A stretch of DNA of 64,000 nucleotides, taken from NCBI GenBank assembly GCA_017405085.1, contig JAFRBB010000056.1, positions 43,587-107,586 on the forward strand, in the 5' to 3' direction. This DNA comes from Eubacteriaceae bacterium. Lineage in GTDB: Bacteria > Bacillota > Clostridia > Eubacteriales > Eubacteriaceae. Shown here in pieces: positions 1 through 7,380 of this stretch. Both the position numbers and the translations under genes were made by a program. Position 1 is the stretch's first letter; each line of letters begins with the position of its first letter. The notes under the pieces are model-generated. The model searched no databases and was not told the DNA's origin. It worked only from the letters and a program-made list of their open reading frames with translations.

Positions 1-207
1 GAAGGATCCGGGGCCGTTGACGACACCGAAGGCATCCATATCGGCGATGGTCATGCCCGAATCCGATAGAAGATGATGGGTCAGGGGCATGAGGTTGACC
101 CCGTGTTTGAAAGCGCTGTCGGCGAAGACCTCGGCGATCAAATGTCCGGGCTCGGCAATGGCAAGCTTTGCCGCCCGCGCCGACGTATCGATCATTAATA
201 ATTTCAT
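1..207 (-). CDS. tsaB: TsaB, tRNA threonylcarbamoyladenosine synthesis protein (5' part only)
   Basis: The gene runs off the left edge; 69 codons are present. TsaB is the inactive TsaD paralogue that, with TsaD and TsaE, transfers threonylcarbamoyl to A37 of ANN-decoding tRNAs in the cytoplasm. The visible protein has the family's start (MKLLMIDTS), a conserved His-Gly-Val-Asn-Leu-Met-Pro stretch near residues 35-41 (the family's HS..LMP element) and ends in the VVNGPGSF motif, which normally continues as TGLR. The ATG at 207 has an AAAGGA ribosome site six bases upstream. A terminator and two tRNA genes lie just upstream, so it is probably expressed from read-through or its own weak promoter. 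Only the missing 3' part limits certainty. Confidence 0.85.
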   Translation of the reverse strand, partial: MKLLMIDTSARAAKLAIAEPGHLIAEVFADSAFKHGVNLMPLTHHLLSDSGMTIADMDAFGVVNGPGSF

Positions 208-251
208 TCGTGTCCTTTCACGCAAGGGATTGTCGCGTTTTTTGGTGATAA

Positions 252-275
252 TAAAAAAACCGACTGATGTCGGTT
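252..275 (-). terminator. Rho-independent terminator of the tRNA operon
   Basis: On the minus strand AACCGAC-ATCA-GTCGGTT is followed by a run of seven or eight T. It sits 10 bases after the 3' end of tRNA-Gly and before tsaB. Confidence 0.85.
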
Positions 276-285
276 CATTCGCAAA

Positions 286-360
286 TGGAGCGGAAGACGA
301 GATTTGAACTCGCGACCCTCGCCTTGGCAAGGCGATGCTCTACCACTGAGCCACTTCCGC
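286..360 (-). tRNA. tRNA-Gly (GCC)
   Basis: A 75-nt cloverleaf with encoded CCA. The acceptor arm GCGGAAG pairs with CTTCCGC, the T arm carries GTTCAAATC, and the anticodon loop reads TTGCCAA, giving anticodon GCC. It is cotranscribed with tRNA-Leu 11 bases upstream and followed by a terminator. Confidence 0.97.
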
Positions 361-371
361 ATGATATAAAA

Positions 372-461
372 TGGTGCGAGGAAAGGGATTCGAACCCTCA
401 CTGCTGTATGTTAGCAACAGGTCCCTCAAACCTGCGTGTCTGCCAATTTCACCATCCTCGC
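372..461 (-). tRNA. tRNA-Leu (GAG)
   Basis: A 90-nt class II tRNA with a long variable arm (TTGCTAACATACAGCA) and encoded CCA. The acceptor arm GCGAGGA pairs with TCCTCGC. The anticodon stem-loop CAGGT-TTGAGGG-ACCTG gives anticodon GAG. First gene of a two-tRNA operon with tRNA-Gly. Confidence 0.97.
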
Positions 462-495
462 ATCACTGCCGTTGCTTTGTGATGCAACGTAAAGT

Positions 496-523
496 ATTAT
501 AGCAAACATTCTGAAAAACACAA
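496..523 (-). promoter_or_regulatory. Promoter of the tRNA-Leu/tRNA-Gly operon
   Basis: A perfect -10 box TATAAT (496-501, minus strand) lies 34 bases upstream of tRNA-Leu. The -35 box is weaker, TTGTGT at 518-523 with a 16-base spacer. No protein gene is seen in the 240 bases between the tRNA and coaE. Confidence 0.55.
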
Positions 524-721
524 GGCTTTTTTTGAAAAAATTTAATTTTTATTCAAACCGGGCTTTTCACGTCCCGAAACACGCTTTCTCAATGCCTTTG
601 ATGCCATTGACCGCTATTCCAACAAGCAGACTCGGTTGTCGGGCCGAACCCCGGGGAAAAAGACGAGACAAGCTGACGCCGCTGCCTTTTATCCCCGGTA
701 TGTCCAAAACAAACAATTGAT

Positions 722-1318
722 TTACAGACGGTCGATTTTGTCCATTACGAAGGCCACCGCCCGGTTTAAATCATCGATGCTGCCGTTGTTGTCAATGACG
801 ATATCCGCCCGGGAGACCATTTGCTCCTGGGGCAATTGAATGGCCATCATTTTTCGCGCGTCCTCTTCCGTGCAGCGATCGCGTTTTACAATTCGCCGCG
901 TTCGCTCTTCATCGTCGCAGACGACAACAACCGTTAAGTCCACAAATTTTTCTTGACGCGCCTCAAACAAAAGCGGACAGTCATAGACCATATGTTTTTC
1001 CCCTAAACGGGTATATTCCTCTATTTGCGCTTTGACTTCGCTTTCAATCAGCGGATGTAAAACGCTGTTGAGCATTCGCATGTCATCATCATTTTGGGAA
1101 ATCCTTTGGCGCAGGACCTCTCGATTCAATTCCCCGTCGTCCGTTAAAACCGCTTCGCCGAAGGCCCGGGAAACAGCTTGCAAACCCTTTCTTCCCGGCT
1201 TCACCAAATCCTCGGAGATGGTGTCCGCGTCAATAATGGGAAGATGAAATTGGTTTTTCAAAATGGCGGATACTTCGCTTTTTCCCGAGCCGATTCCTCC
1301 CGTTAATCCGATAATCAT
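722..1318 (-). CDS. coaE: Dephospho-CoA kinase
   Basis: Phosphorylates the 3'-hydroxyl of dephospho-CoA with ATP, the last step of coenzyme A synthesis. The 198-residue protein has the family's usual length and opens with the P-loop GLTGGIGSGKS (residues 4-14), followed by the IDADTI element near residue 30 that binds the acceptor, and a lid region rich in Arg near residues 135-155 (ERTRRIVKRD). It follows polA with a 78-base gap on the same strand. The polA-coaE order is common in Bacillota, often with mutM between them, which is absent here. Confidence 0.95.
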   Translation of the reverse strand: MIIGLTGGIGSGKSEVSAILKNQFHLPIIDADTISEDLVKPGRKGLQAVSRAFGEAVLTDDGELNREVLRQRISQNDDDMRMLNSVLHPLIESEVKAQIEEYTRLGEKHMVYDCPLLFEARQEKFVDLTVVVVCDDEERTRRIVKRDRCTEEDARKMMAIQLPQEQMVSRADIVIDNNGSIDDLNRAVAFVMDKIDRL

Positions 1319-1396
1319 TTTTTCTCCTGTTTCATCTTTATCATCTATTCTAATATCATCACTTCTTAGGCGCCGCGTTATCTGTTGTCCCTTTGC

Positions 1397-4048
1397 TTAT
1401 TTTATATCATACCAAGATTTCCCGATATGAGCGTCTACAATTAGAGGCACTTTGAGTTCGGCGGCGTTTTCCATTTCCCTGACGAGCAGACCGAGCACTT
1501 TTTCTTTGTCGGCGTCGGATGAATCGATGATGAGCTCATCGTGAACCTGCAGGACAATGCGGGCGTCGAGACGCTCCGCTTTGAGGGCTTGGTCAACGCG
1601 AATCATCGCGAGCTTCATGATGTCCGCCGCCGTGCCCTGAATCGGGGTGTTGAGCGCCATGCGCTCTCCGGATTGGACGAGCATGCGGTTGCGGGATTTG
1701 ATTTCGGGGATGTCCCGCCGTCTTCCCCACAATGTGGTCACGTAGCCCTTTTCCTTCGCCAGTTGTTTGATGTTGTCCATATAGGCCGAAACGCCGGGAT
1801 AGCGTTCAAAGTATCTATCGATATAATTTTGGGCTTCACCGCGGCTGATGCCGAGCTCTTTGCCCAGACTGAAGGCCTGTTTGCCGTAGATGAGGCCGAA
1901 ATTGATGGCTTTGGCCCGGCTCCGCTGAATCGGCGTCACCTCATCCATCGGCACGGAAAAGATTTCCGACGCGGTCCGGGTGTGAATGTCCTGCTCCTCG
2001 ATGAAGGCTTCGATGAGATTCTCGTCCCCGGAGAGGTGCGCGAGAACCCGAAGCTCCACCTGGGAATAATCGGCGTCGACCAGATAACGATCGGGGCGCT
2101 CGGGAATGAATACCCGGCGGATTTCCCGCCCCAATTCGGTCTTGACCGGGATGTTTTGCAAATTGGGTTCCGAGGAACTGATGCGCCCCGTGGCCGTCAC
2201 GGTTTGATTAAAATGGGAATAAATCTTCTCGGTTCGCGGATCAACGAGTTTGATTAATCCCTGTCCGTAGGTCGAGTCGAGCTTTGACACGGTTCGGTAT
2301 TCCAAAATTTTGTCGATGATCGCGTGGTAGGGCCTCAGCTCCTCAAGGACGTCGACGGAGGTGGAATAGCCGGTTTTGGTTTTTTTGATGACGGGCAGGC
2401 CCAGCTCCTCAAAGAGGATCACGCCGAGCTGTTTGGTGGAATTGATGTTGAAGGTTTTGCCCGCGAGGTCATAGATTTCATCGGTGAGGGCGTTGATTTT
2501 TTTCTCGAAAAAGGCCGATAAATCCTTGAGGGCTTCGAGATCGATTTTAAATCCTTCGGATTCCATGTCGGACAAAACGGAAATCAGCGGCGTTTCAATG
2601 GTCTCATAGAGTTTTGTCATGCCGAGTTCGCCGACACGGGCCGGAATATCTTTGGACAGCTTCGCGGTGACGTCGGCGTTTCGGATCATAAACGCTGCCA
2701 TGTCCCCTTCGCTTTTTTCCGCGATGGTCACGCGGCTTTTGCCTTTTCCGAAAAATTCTTCGTCATCGTCGATGGTCATGTCCAGATATTTCGCCGCCAG
2801 GGTCTTGAGATCATAGCGGTTGTCCGACGGCGCGAGGAGATAGGCCGCGACGTAAATGTCATCACCGTAACGGCCGATGGCGCTTTGGTTTTTCCCAAAG
2901 AGGTGGGAGAGTTTTTTTAAGTCGTGGCCGATGATGCTGATGTCGTCGGCATTGGGCAAATCGGCCAGCCGGTGAAGACAGCTTTGGGCAAGGGATGTTT
3001 GATTGATATAGTAAAGACCGCCGCCGAAATCGAGGACAAGGCGCAAATCCGTCCCGTCATCGCAAGTGGTGAGAATCACCTCGCCTTTGTCCCCGATTCG
3101 TGTGAGCAGATAGTTTAATTCCTTATCCCCGTCGACGGTTTGATAGGCCGGCAGTTTCCCCAGCGCCTGATCTCCCGTCTGTCCGGAGGGTTTGTCAAGC
3201 TTGTTTAAAATCGCGCGAAATTCCCATTCTTTGAGAAGCTCAATGGCCTCGTCCGTGAAAATCGTATCGATTTTCAAGTCGTCCAGGCTGATGTCCAACG
3301 GAACATGCCGGTCGATTTCCCCGAGGAAACGGCTTAAATAGGCATCGTCCTTGCCGGTGACGATTCTTTCTTTTTGTTTACCTTTCAAATCGTCTGTGTG
3401 GTCGTACAAGGTGTCGATATTGTGATAGGCGGCGATGAGCTTGAGCGCCGTTTTTTCGCCGATGCCTTTAATCCCGGGAATATTGTCCGAGGTATCCCCC
3501 ATTAACGCTTTGACCTCAATGAGTTCTTTGGGGGTGACGCCGTATTTGTCGTCGATATAGGCAGGATCCACCACGGTGAATTGATTGCCGCTTCTGGTGG
3601 TGGTGTACAAAATGTGAACGCGCTCGCTGACCAACTGGAAAGAATCTCTGTCGCCGGTGATGATCTCGACGGTCATGTCCCGCTCCTCACCCATTCGGGA
3701 GACGGTGCCGATGATGTCGTCGGCCTCGTAGCCGCTTTGGGAGAGTACCGAGATGCCCATCCGCTCAAGCAGCTTCTTAATTAAGGGCAGCTGGGTGAGT
3801 AAATCCTCGGGCATTTTTTCCCGGCCGGCTTTGTACTCATCATATTTTTGATGTCTAAAAGTCGGTTCCGGCAGGTCAAAGGCGACGGCCAGGGCGTCGG
3901 GATGATATTGGGTGTCGATTTTATACAGAATATTCACAAAGCCATAAAGGGCGTTGGTCGGAACGCCTTTGCTGTTTGACATGTCACGGATGCCGTAAAA
4001 CATGCGAAACAACAAACTGTTTCCGTCGATAAGCATTAGTTTTTTCAT
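1397..4048 (-). CDS. polA: DNA polymerase I
   Basis: 883 residues: an N-terminal 5' nuclease domain (about 1-290, with DRDSFQLVS and the helix-hairpin-helix GIKGIGEKTA), a 3'-5' exonuclease-like domain (about 300-480) and the family A polymerase domain. Polymerase motifs are clear: motif A DADYSQVELR, motif B RSRAKAINFGLIYG and motif C QVHDEL near residue 834. The first exonuclease motif (Asp-x-Glu) is missing, since the equivalent stretch reads VILTTCDDGTD, so proofreading is probably lost as in Bacillus Pol I. The ATG at 4048 is chosen over one 15 bases upstream because GGAGCGAG is well spaced before it. It fills gaps and removes RNA primers during replication and repair. Confidence 0.95.
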   Translation of the reverse strand: MKKLMLIDGNSLLFRMFYGIRDMSNSKGVPTNALYGFVNILYKIDTQYHPDALAVAFDLPEPTFRHQKYDEYKAGREKMPEDLLTQLPLIKKLLERMGISVLSQSGYEADDIIGTVSRMGEERDMTVEIITGDRDSFQLVSERVHILYTTTRSGNQFTVVDPAYIDDKYGVTPKELIEVKALMGDTSDNIPGIKGIGEKTALKLIAAYHNIDTLYDHTDDLKGKQKERIVTGKDDAYLSRFLGEIDRHVPLDISLDDLKIDTIFTDEAIELLKEWEFRAILNKLDKPSGQTGDQALGKLPAYQTVDGDKELNYLLTRIGDKGEVILTTCDDGTDLRLVLDFGGGLYYINQTSLAQSCLHRLADLPNADDISIIGHDLKKLSHLFGKNQSAIGRYGDDIYVAAYLLAPSDNRYDLKTLAAKYLDMTIDDDEEFFGKGKSRVTIAEKSEGDMAAFMIRNADVTAKLSKDIPARVGELGMTKLYETIETPLISVLSDMESEGFKIDLEALKDLSAFFEKKINALTDEIYDLAGKTFNINSTKQLGVILFEELGLPVIKKTKTGYSTSVDVLEELRPYHAIIDKILEYRTVSKLDSTYGQGLIKLVDPRTEKIYSHFNQTVTATGRISSSEPNLQNIPVKTELGREIRRVFIPERPDRYLVDADYSQVELRVLAHLSGDENLIEAFIEEQDIHTRTASEIFSVPMDEVTPIQRSRAKAINFGLIYGKQAFSLGKELGISRGEAQNYIDRYFERYPGVSAYMDNIKQLAKEKGYVTTLWGRRRDIPEIKSRNRMLVQSGERMALNTPIQGTAADIMKLAMIRVDQALKAERLDARIVLQVHDELIIDSSDADKEKVLGLLVREMENAAELKVPLIVDAHIGKSWYDIK

Positions 4049-4203
4049 TACTCGCTCCATCACGTATTAAATTCGAATGAGAATGGGTGAACCAACTCAA
4101 AAAGAACGCAAGCGGCAAAAGGGGTTGCCTTATCTCAAAAGGCTCATCATGATGTAAATGATGTTAATGAACCCATGAAAGCGCCGCAAGGCCCTTGATT
4201 GAA

Positions 4204-5220
4204 TTAGCCGTCATAGCCCATCGGGTTTTTCACTTGAAAGCGATAGCTGTCGACGCACATGGCGTCGATGTCTTTTTCGGCCCGCCATCCGAGGACGGCT
4301 TCGGCCTTTGAGGGATCGCAATAACATTCGGCGATATCCCCGGCCCGCCTGGGCTTGATGACGTAGGGCAATTTTTTTCCGCAGGCTTTCTCAAAGGCGT
4401 GAAGCACTTCAAGCACACTGTATCCTTGGCCGGTTCCGAGATTAAAAATGTCCACGCCTTTTTGCTCCGCCAGAACGGACAAGGCCCGCACATGGCCTTT
4501 GGCCAAATCCACCACATGGATGTAATCCCGGACGCCGGTGCCGTCGGGGGTCGGATAGTCGTCCCCGAACACCGAGAGTTCATCCCGTCTGCCGACGGCC
4601 ACCTGGGCGATATAGGGCAACAGATTGTTGGGAATGCCCTTGGGGTCCTCGCCGAGCAAGCCGCTTTCGTGGGCGCCGATGGGATTGAAATATCGAAGTA
4701 AAATCACATGCCAATCGGGATCCGCCGCCGCGATGTCCGTCAGAATTTGTTCCAGCATGGCTTTTGTCCGGCCGTAGGGATTGGTCACGCGTCCCAACGG
4801 ACAATCCTCGGTAATCGGCACAAAGGCCGGATCGCCGTAGACCGTCGCCGAGGAGCTGAAGACCATGGTTTTGACATCGTGGGCAGCCATCACGCGGCAA
4901 AGGGACAAGCACCCCGAAATGTTGTTATGATAATAAGCCAGGGGTTTCTCGACGGATTCGCCGACGGCTTTGAGTCCCGCGAAATTGATGACGGCATCGA
5001 TGGGATGATCGTCAAACACCCGGGAGAGTCCCGCTTCATCCAAAATATCAATGTTGTAAAAGGTCACGGCTTTTCCGGTGATGGCCTCGATCCGTTTGAT
5101 GGCCGTTTCACTGGCGTTCACAAGATTGTCGACCACAACGACGTCGTATCCGGCGCCAATCAGTTCGACGCAGGTGTGGCTTCCGATATAACCGGCGCCG
5201 CCGGTAACAAGCACTGTCAT
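4204..5220 (-). CDS. galE: UDP-glucose 4-epimerase
   Basis: Interconverts UDP-glucose and UDP-galactose using bound NAD; it supplies galactosyl units for surface glycans and serves the Leloir pathway. The 338-residue protein is full length for GalE. It has the Rossmann motif GGAGYIG (7-13), Ser-Ser-Ser-Ala-Thr-Val-Tyr-Gly around 122-129 and the catalytic Tyr149-x3-Lys153 (YGRTK). No galK or galT is adjacent, which favours a glycan-precursor role. It has its own good promoter upstream, so it appears monocistronic. Confidence 0.95.
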   Translation of the reverse strand: MTVLVTGGAGYIGSHTCVELIGAGYDVVVVDNLVNASETAIKRIEAITGKAVTFYNIDILDEAGLSRVFDDHPIDAVINFAGLKAVGESVEKPLAYYHNNISGCLSLCRVMAAHDVKTMVFSSSATVYGDPAFVPITEDCPLGRVTNPYGRTKAMLEQILTDIAAADPDWHVILLRYFNPIGAHESGLLGEDPKGIPNNLLPYIAQVAVGRRDELSVFGDDYPTPDGTGVRDYIHVVDLAKGHVRALSVLAEQKGVDIFNLGTGQGYSVLEVLHAFEKACGKKLPYVIKPRRAGDIAECYCDPSKAEAVLGWRAEKDIDAMCVDSYRFQVKNPMGYDG

Positions 5221-5254
5221 GTTTTTTCCTCATTTCGTTGATCGTGATGGGTCT

Positions 5255-5283
5255 ATTATAAACGTCCTGGGAATAAAAGGCAA
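5255..5283 (-). promoter_or_regulatory. galE promoter
   Basis: On the minus strand TTGCCT (-35, 5278-5283), a 17-base spacer and TATAAT (-10, 5255-5260) lie about 35 bases before the galE start codon. Confidence 0.65.
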
Positions 5284-5543
5284 AAGAATTCGGCGGCTCC
5301 CCTGTTCTTAGGCGTTTTGAATTTTCGCTGACGAAGCGTATTGATGAATTGATGATTCACGCGTGACAAATAATGCCGGACGACATTCGACCGGCCGCGT
5401 TTCCTCTTTTGATTGTTGTTCGCTGTCTTGAGCTTTTATTGATTCACTGTTTTTTGATGTCGTCAGCTTTTGACGACGGCTATCGATAGGCCCAACCATG
5501 ATTTGATTGTTTGACCAAAACGACCGCGCCGCGGGTCCGGCCA

Positions 5544-5589
5544 TAAAAAAATAACCACCTTCACGGAACATTGCTCCCGGAAGGTGGTT
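5544..5589 (-). terminator. Terminator of the candidate RNA gene
   Basis: On the minus strand AACCACCTTC and GAAGGTGGTT form a 10-bp stem, extended by CGGGA/TTCCG, followed by a T7 run. This is a textbook intrinsic terminator. Confidence 0.85.
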
Positions 5590-5954
5590 AGGCCGATACG
5601 TCCTCACTTATCATTTTTTTGGACTCACCCCTTTCTGCATAGGTTGACCAAATGTTGAAAATCCTTTAACGCTATCGCGAATATATGAATCGATTGTTCC
5701 TGTGTTCTGCCCCTGGGTCTCTATATGCCACAGGTCGCGCCCCAACTTGACAATCGTTATCGCTTTTATGATGAATCTGCTTTGTCGTTCTGATCAGCGG
5801 ATGCTGTCATACTGGAATACATTTGTAAACCTCAAAAGAACGAATGAAGTAATTTGTCAAATCACTTTTCCGACTCACCCGAGCCGTCCAACAGAAGTGC
5901 GATACACGTTAATTGATTTTCCCAACAGCTTGACTGAACTGTTTGCTTTGGTTT
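5544..5954 (-). ncRNA. Candidate structured non-coding RNA, about 410 nt, family not recognised
   Basis: A self-contained transcription unit: strong promoter just upstream, terminator at the end, and no plausible reading frame between. Several perfect helices nest on the minus strand. GAAAATC (5915-5921) pairs with GATTTTC (5657-5663) and closes the centre. CGATTGT/ACAATCG (5691-5697 with 5750-5756) immediately encloses CCTGTG/CACAGG (5699-5704 with 5729-5734). CGGCTC-GGGT-GAGTCG forms a hairpin near 5875-5886, and the string GGTGAGTC occurs twice. I looked for RNase P, tmRNA, SRP and 6S hallmarks and found none. It lies upstream of galE on the same strand but ends about 320 bases before galE, so a leader function is possible but less likely. 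5284-5543 shows nothing recognisable. Confidence 0.5.
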
Positions 5955-5960
5955 GACTCT

Positions 5961-5988
5961 ATTATATCACCTTTCGCGGGAATGTAAA
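5961..5988 (-). promoter_or_regulatory. Strong promoter of the candidate RNA gene
   Basis: TTTACA (5983-5988), a 16-base spacer and a perfect TATAAT (5961-5966) on the minus strand. The start of transcription would be near 5954. No start codon with a ribosome site follows. Confidence 0.75.
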
Positions 5989-6104
5989 GGTTTTTTTGAT
6001 CATTTTAATGATGAAAATCCTTTTTTAAGGTTACAGCTTTTCATATTTTCATCATAAATAAAAAGCGCTTTTCATAGTGATAAAAAGCCGCCAAAAGCCG
6101 CGGA

Positions 6105-6776
6105 CTACTTCTCCGCCAGCACCAATTCGTGACGATGAACCCGCCACAGCGCTTCCCGGTCGAAGGCGATCCCGCTCTCTTTTTCGAAAGAGGCGATGAG
6201 CGCCGAGGGCGAGACGGTTTTTTGATCGATGTAGCGCATCGTCATCTCGAAGGCCGCGACCCCGTCAGTCAAGGAATCAAGGGAAAATTCCCGGAGATAG
6301 GGCTTGATGTCCATGGTAACGAGTTTTTTCTTTTTGTTCCGTTTTTCGGTCAGTATTTCGTCCAGCTTCATGTAAGCGCCGATGGCTTGCCGAAGGGCCG
6401 TCTCGTCGGCGTCGGTTTCGGTCCGCACGGTATAGGCGGCGGAGACGATGGCGGCATTTAGGGCTCGGGGTTTTTCGTGATGCATGGCCGCGAAGGTGAC
6501 GCGGTAGCCCTCGGGCAATTCGCGGTTTAAAGCCCGGATGAAGGCTTCGGGCGCGACGTCCTCGGTCAATTCCACATCCCCGTATTCCCCGCTTGATGTC
6601 ATGCCGACGGCCATGGCCTGGGCAAAGGCCAGCTTGGGATGCGGGTTGAAGCCCGCCGAATAGGCCATCGGGACCGCTGCCCGGCGAAAGGCCCGTTGAA
6701 ACATTTTTTGTTGATCGAGGTGGGAAACGTATTTGAGCGCCTCACCTCGGGAAAATTTAAAACGCATGAGATTCAT
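6105..6776 (-). CDS. TIGR03936-type radical-SAM-linked protein (DUF2344)
   Basis: 223 residues opening with MNLMRFKFSRGEALKYVSHL, the typical start of the DUF2344 family, with the following signature region SAGFNPHPKLAFAQAMAVG. In many Bacillota and Actinobacteria this domain is fused to, or encoded next to, the TIGR03960 radical SAM protein, which here lies directly upstream on the same strand with 580 bases of repeat-rich DNA between them. The molecular function is not established. The ATG at 6776 has AAAGGG eight bases upstream; an internal ATG at 6767 is possible. The usual neighbour rng (RNase G) is not seen. Confidence 0.85.
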   Translation of the reverse strand: MNLMRFKFSRGEALKYVSHLDQQKMFQRAFRRAAVPMAYSAGFNPHPKLAFAQAMAVGMTSSGEYGDVELTEDVAPEAFIRALNRELPEGYRVTFAAMHHEKPRALNAAIVSAAYTVRTETDADETALRQAIGAYMKLDEILTEKRNKKKKLVTMDIKPYLREFSLDSLTDGVAAFEMTMRYIDQKTVSPSALIASFEKESGIAFDREALWRVHRHELVLAEK

Positions 6777-6904
6777 GGAGAAACCCTTTCAGTGTCAATT
6801 CGATTGGTTGCCGATGGCTATGGATTTGCCGCCTAAACCCAATGGCAAGACGAATGATGCCGGATTAAACCCGGTCCGGCGGATTGCTTTTTATCATGTT
6901 GGAT

Positions 6905-7380
6905 AGGCTTTGTGAGCTGTGCGCTCAGCAAACTTGCGATACACAGGCAAAGCCTCTCATATCCAGTTTGAAACTCGGATTTTTTTAAGCTTGATTCACA
7001 ATCATTATTCGTTAATCATCAATACCTCATCGAGGATAGAGCCTTTTTGTATTCAGCAAACTTATTTCCAAATTGAAACTCGGCAAAGCCATTTTTCCTT
7101 CAAAGAAATCATCAATTCTTCTCCACAGCTGTTTATCGCCTGTCTCTCGGGACTATCAGCGCGGCCCAACCTCCGTCTTTCTTAGGCGGCAATTCACGCT
7201 TGCGGGTAAGTGAGTAGACAAATCTCAGATTTGACCCAAGCGAACTTACCCCGCGAAGCGGATAGAGAGGAAGCCTTTTTGTATTCGGCAACCTTTTTCC
7301 AAATTGAAACTCGGCAAAGCCGAGTTTCCACCACAATTATTCATTATTCATTATTCATTAGTCATTATTCATTGCCTTCT
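6905..7380. repeat. Degenerate units of the dispersed GAAACTCGG repeat family
   Basis: Fills the gap between the two radical-SAM genes. Three partial units share the blocks TTTGTATTCAGCAA, CCAAATTGAAACTCGGC and ATTATTCATT. The last unit keeps an intact hairpin (7306-7328), the first two have lost it. A run of ATTATTCATT-like heptamer/decamer repeats at 7333-7370 supplies the final codons and stop of the upstream radical-SAM gene. The same units recur at 13.2-13.6 kb. Confidence 0.75.
7306..7328 (-). terminator. Hairpin copy of the dispersed repeat after the radical SAM gene
   Basis: GAAACTCGGC (7306-7315) and GCCGAGTTTC (7319-7328) form a perfect 10-bp stem with a three-base loop 29 bases after the stop codon at 7358. 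The T-run is poor in this copy, so termination is uncertain. Confidence 0.5.

Noticed and set aside
5544..5954. RNase P RNA, tmRNA, SRP RNA or T-box leader at the 5.5-5.95 kb RNA unit
   Set aside because: The P4 block GAGGAAAGTCC, the tmRNA 5' and 3' ends with an ALAA tag, the SRP GGAAGGAAGCAGC loop and the T-box AGGGTGGNACCGCG sequence were all looked for and are absent.
6905..7380. CRISPR array in the repeat fields at 6.9-7.4 kb and 13.2-13.6 kb
   Set aside because: The repeats are imperfect, about 115 bases long with no regular spacers, and no cas gene is in the window.
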